Source of the DNA: VBDM01 sp041493345
GTDB lineage: Bacteria; Pseudomonadota; Gammaproteobacteria; Burkholderiales; SG8-39
NCBI GenBank assembly: GCA_041493345.1
Contig: JBGPYQ010000140.1
Span: forward strand, 1 to 8,653
Direction: 5' to 3'
DNA: 8,653 bases
Shown here in pieces: positions 6,219-8,653 of this stretch; within the stretch, counting starts at the first letter, position 1, and the number at the start of each line of letters is the position of its first letter. Under the pieces are notes generated by a model, which was given only the letters and a program-made list of their open reading frames with translations, made no database searches and had not been told where the DNA came from. The position numbers and the translations under genes are program-made.

Positions 6219-8387
6219 ATGAAACGGACCGCCATTTCCCTGGTCATTGCGGGCATTTTTTTCAGCGCTCCCGACGCATATGCGCAGCTCAATTATTCAG
6301 GATCGGCGAGCTGGACGGCGATCGGCAGGGACGTCAACAGCCAGAATCGGTTCCGGTTCGAGGAATACCGCGACCTTTCGAGTGGCGCCACTGCGGGCAT
6401 GGACTTGAAGGGCGACAGCGATACCCATCGCTTTACCCTGTTCGGAGAGAACCTCGGCCGTGACGACCAGTTCATCGAATTCAAGGGCGCGCGCTACGGC
6501 GACTACAAGTTCTCCCTCTACAACAACAACATCATCCACAACCTGACCTTTGGCGCGATCACGCCGTTCAGCGGGACCGGAACCAGCAACCTCACCTTCC
6601 CCGGCGCATTGGACGGAACTTTCAAGCCTTCCCTCGACACAGCGACCTGGACGCCGTTCAATTATTCAATTAAGCACGAGAATTACGGCGGGGCGTTCGA
6701 ATTGTCGCGTAGCTCGCCGTTTTACGTCCGCGTGACGGGGAACCAGAAGGAAACCAAGGGCATCAGGCCCCTCGGTAGCCCCGGCACCAGCCCCGGCGGT
6801 CCCAACTACGAGCTGCCGGCACCGGTCAATTACACGACCACGGACGCTTCGGCCGAAGTGGGCTACGCCACCAAGACTAGGCAGTTTTCGCTCAATGCCT
6901 CTTGGAGCCAATTCCAGGACCACAGTGATTTCGTGAATTGGCGCAATCCGGCGATTCAGAACGCCCTCAGCACGACCACCACCGAGCGTACCACGCTCGC
7001 CGCCGACAACGTTCTCGCAAAATTGTCGCTCAACGCGCTTTTGAAGCAGTTGCCCTTCAATTCGGCGTTGGGTTTGCGCGGGACTTACTCCCAGCTTACC
7101 AACAACCTGCCGGTTTCTCAGACCGGTACCACCGTAACAGGCACGACCGGCCAGATCGTCAATACGAACCCAAGCGAAACAGCGTTCAAAGGCGATGTCG
7201 TAAACGAGTCGTTCTCGGCTTCGCTAACCTCGCAGCTCGCCCGCACGCTCGATTCCCGCTTGTACTGGAACTGGGCCAGGAAGGAGAACAATTCAACGCA
7301 GATCGTTTACACACCGATCAATGCGTCGACGAGCGCTTCGACGCAGACCTGCGACCTCAATCCCGTGACGGGTGCGGGGCTCTCGACCTGCACGACAGAG
7401 TTGTTCCACTACAAGAAGAACGAATTCGGCGTCGACCTCCAGTGGCGGATGACGCCGGATCAAAAACTATCGGGCGGCTGGGAATACACCGATACGACAC
7501 GCGAACGGATCGACTTTGATGAGACGAAAGACAACAAGGTCTACATCGAGTACAAGAACAGTTCGTTCGACGCCGTGACGGGGAAGATCAAGGTCCAGCA
7601 CCTTCAGCGCCGGTCCAACTTCCTGCTGGGCAACCTGGATCCGAGTCTCAGCAATAACAATCTCTTCAACGTTTACTTGAAGCGGTTCGACCTCAACGAC
7701 AACGATCAGGACCTGGTAAAGCTGGTGCTCGATTCGACCCCGCAGCAGTTTCTCGACCTGGGCGCCGAAGTGATTTGGAAGAAAAACGACTACAAGAATG
7801 TCGTCCTGGGCCGGACCGGGGATACCCGCGAGGAGTTGTACCTGACCGCCTCGTACGGCGATCCGAAGCGCTTCCGCGCTACCGCCTTTTTCGATTACGA
7901 AAAGACGCATTACGATTCGACCCACTACCAAGGCACCCCCAACGCGGCGACGTTCCCGGCCTCAGTGAACTCCACCACGTTCCTGTGGACAGGAAAGGTC
8001 AAGGACAAGAATTACGTGGCGGGCCTGGCCGCCGACTGGCCCGCCACCGAGCGGCTCAAGTTCACGGGGGCGTTTATCTGGCAGGAGACCGACGGGACCG
8101 TGGACTTTGCCGCCAACAACGCGGCGGCAGTCGTCGTCAATATCCCCGCCTACGACAGCTTCCGCAAGACGGCGCTTAACCTGAATGGGACCTACGCGGT
8201 GGACAAGAATATCGATGTGACGGTGGGCGGAGCCTGGGAGCGCTACACTTTCGATGACGCCCAGATGAACGGCTACACCTACACACCCGTGACCGGCACC
8301 AACCAGAATCTTTTGAGCGGCGCTTACGCCTCCCCGAACTACAAAGCGAGCATCTTTTACTTAAACCTGAAGTACAAGCTCCAATAG
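6219..8387 (+). CDS. mtoB: Outer-membrane beta-barrel of porin-cytochrome complex, MtrB/MtoB/PioB family
   Basis: This family forms a large outer-membrane barrel that sheathes the decahaem cytochrome, letting electrons cross the outer membrane. The 722-residue protein starts with a signal peptide (MKRT, hydrophobic 5-15, likely cleavage AYA-Q at 22/23). The mature chain has the alternating polar/aromatic pattern of beta strands with Asn/Thr/Gly-rich loops throughout, ending in the strand FYLNLKYKLQ. Length and the early FRFEEYRDLSSG-type segment fit the MtrB/PioB family. Its position right after a decahaem cytochrome is the diagnostic pairing. The mature protein has only two cysteines, Cys378 and Cys391, in a mid-protein loop; the N-terminal CXXC described for Shewanella MtrB is absent. 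The terminal residue is Gln rather than the common Phe. The alternative ATG at 6213 adds two residues. Confidence 0.9.
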   Translation: MKRTAISLVIAGIFFSAPDAYAQLNYSGSASWTAIGRDVNSQNRFRFEEYRDLSSGATAGMDLKGDSDTHRFTLFGENLGRDDQFIEFKGARYGDYKFSLYNNNIIHNLTFGAITPFSGTGTSNLTFPGALDGTFKPSLDTATWTPFNYSIKHENYGGAFELSRSSPFYVRVTGNQKETKGIRPLGSPGTSPGGPNYELPAPVNYTTTDASAEVGYATKTRQFSLNASWSQFQDHSDFVNWRNPAIQNALSTTTTERTTLAADNVLAKLSLNALLKQLPFNSALGLRGTYSQLTNNLPVSQTGTTVTGTTGQIVNTNPSETAFKGDVVNESFSASLTSQLARTLDSRLYWNWARKENNSTQIVYTPINASTSASTQTCDLNPVTGAGLSTCTTELFHYKKNEFGVDLQWRMTPDQKLSGGWEYTDTTRERIDFDETKDNKVYIEYKNSSFDAVTGKIKVQHLQRRSNFLLGNLDPSLSNNNLFNVYLKRFDLNDNDQDLVKLVLDSTPQQFLDLGAEVIWKKNDYKNVVLGRTGDTREELYLTASYGDPKRFRATAFFDYEKTHYDSTHYQGTPNAATFPASVNSTTFLWTGKVKDKNYVAGLAADWPATERLKFTGAFIWQETDGTVDFAANNAAAVVVNIPAYDSFRKTALNLNGTYAVDKNIDVTVGGAWERYTFDDAQMNGYTYTPVTGTNQNLLSGAYASPNYKASIFYLNLKYKLQ

Positions 8388-8428
8388 CTGACGGGAGGAA
8401 CGGTACGAGGCGCACGGTCAACCGATTA

Positions 8429-8452
8429 CCGAGGGGACGCGTAACCCCTTGG
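8429..8452 (+). other. Intercistronic hairpin between porin and monohaem cytochrome genes
   Basis: CCGAGGGG (8429-8436) pairs with CCCCTTGG (8445-8452) over 8 bp, with one G-U pair and an 8-base loop. There is no T-run, so it is more likely an mRNA-stabilising or attenuating element than a full terminator. It is the only notable structure in the 88-base gap. I see no convincing promoter there. Confidence 0.45.
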
Positions 8453-8475
8453 CTAGTTCGTAAGAAAGGCCTTCA

Positions 8476-8653
8476 ATGAAAGCAATACTGCTGATTGTAG
8501 CTGCGGCCGCGGTTCTGGCCTCGGGCACGGGCTACGCCCAGTCGGGCGCCGACATCGTGAAGGCAAAGGGATGTCTTAACTGTCACGAAGTGGAGAAGAA
8601 GAAAGTGGGGCCGGCATTCAAGGAATCGGCTGCCAAGTACAAGGACGACAAAG
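8476..8653 (+). CDS. Monohaem class I cytochrome c, MtoD-like, N-terminal part (runs off window)
   Basis: The first 59 residues are visible. The signal peptide has basic Lys2, a hydrophobic Ala/Leu/Val core at about 4-15, and likely cleavage after GYA at 21. The mature protein begins QSGADIVKAKGCLNCHEVEKKKVGPAF. It has one haem site with Cys33, Cys36 and His37, followed by the VGPAF element typical of small class I (c551/c552-type) cytochromes. The Met ligand lies beyond the window. The start is supported by AAAGG 6 bases upstream of the ATG. A small class I cytochrome (MtoD) accompanies mtoAB in Sideroxydans, so this is plausibly the soluble periplasmic partner that shuttles electrons between the decahaem protein and the inner membrane. 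A general c551/c552 electron carrier is the alternative. Confidence 0.88.
   Translation, partial: MKAILLIVAAAAVLASGTGYAQSGADIVKAKGCLNCHEVEKKKVGPAFKESAAKYKDDK

Overview
The window reads as a GC-rich proteobacterial chromosome segment with two consecutive, functionally linked blocks on the + strand. No gene on the - strand is credible. System I cytochrome c maturation with separate ccmH and ccmI genes, next to an MtoA/MtoB-type porin-cytochrome module, suggests a beta- or gammaproteobacterium of the iron-cycling kind (Sideroxydans/Gallionella-like or relatives). That placement is inference; no 16S rRNA or marker gene is present.

Block 1 (1-4766) is the 3' part of a cytochrome c biogenesis operon: the tail of ccmD, then ccmE, ccmF, ccmG, ccmH and ccmI. 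All genes overlap. Four junctions are ATGA stop/start overlaps and the ccmG/ccmH junction overlaps by about 20 bases, so the block looks like one translationally coupled transcript. Every diagnostic residue checked is present: the CcmE haem-binding His, the CcmF tryptophan-rich motif and its four conserved histidines, and the CXXC pairs of CcmG and CcmH.

The 468-base interval 4767-5234 holds no convincing gene but is dense in regulatory-looking structure. It contains two weak hairpins after ccmI and five perfect tandem copies of TATCTA. These are followed by a 7-7-7 inverted repeat and a perfect FNR/ANR-type box (TTGATCTAGATCAA). An extended -10 lies at exactly class II spacing from that box. 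The predicted 5' leader of about 256 nt contains three inverted repeats.

Block 2 (5235-8653) encodes a porin-cytochrome conduit: a 10-haem periplasmic cytochrome of the MtrA/MtoA/PioA/DmsE family, an MtrB/MtoB/PioB-type outer-membrane beta-barrel, and the start of a small monohaem class I cytochrome c (MtoD-like), cut by the window edge. Together these would carry electrons across the outer membrane, either inward from extracellular Fe(II) or outward to an extracellular acceptor. The ccm block supplies the haem ligation machinery that these 11 visible haem sites need. The FNR-type site suggests the conduit is induced at low oxygen.
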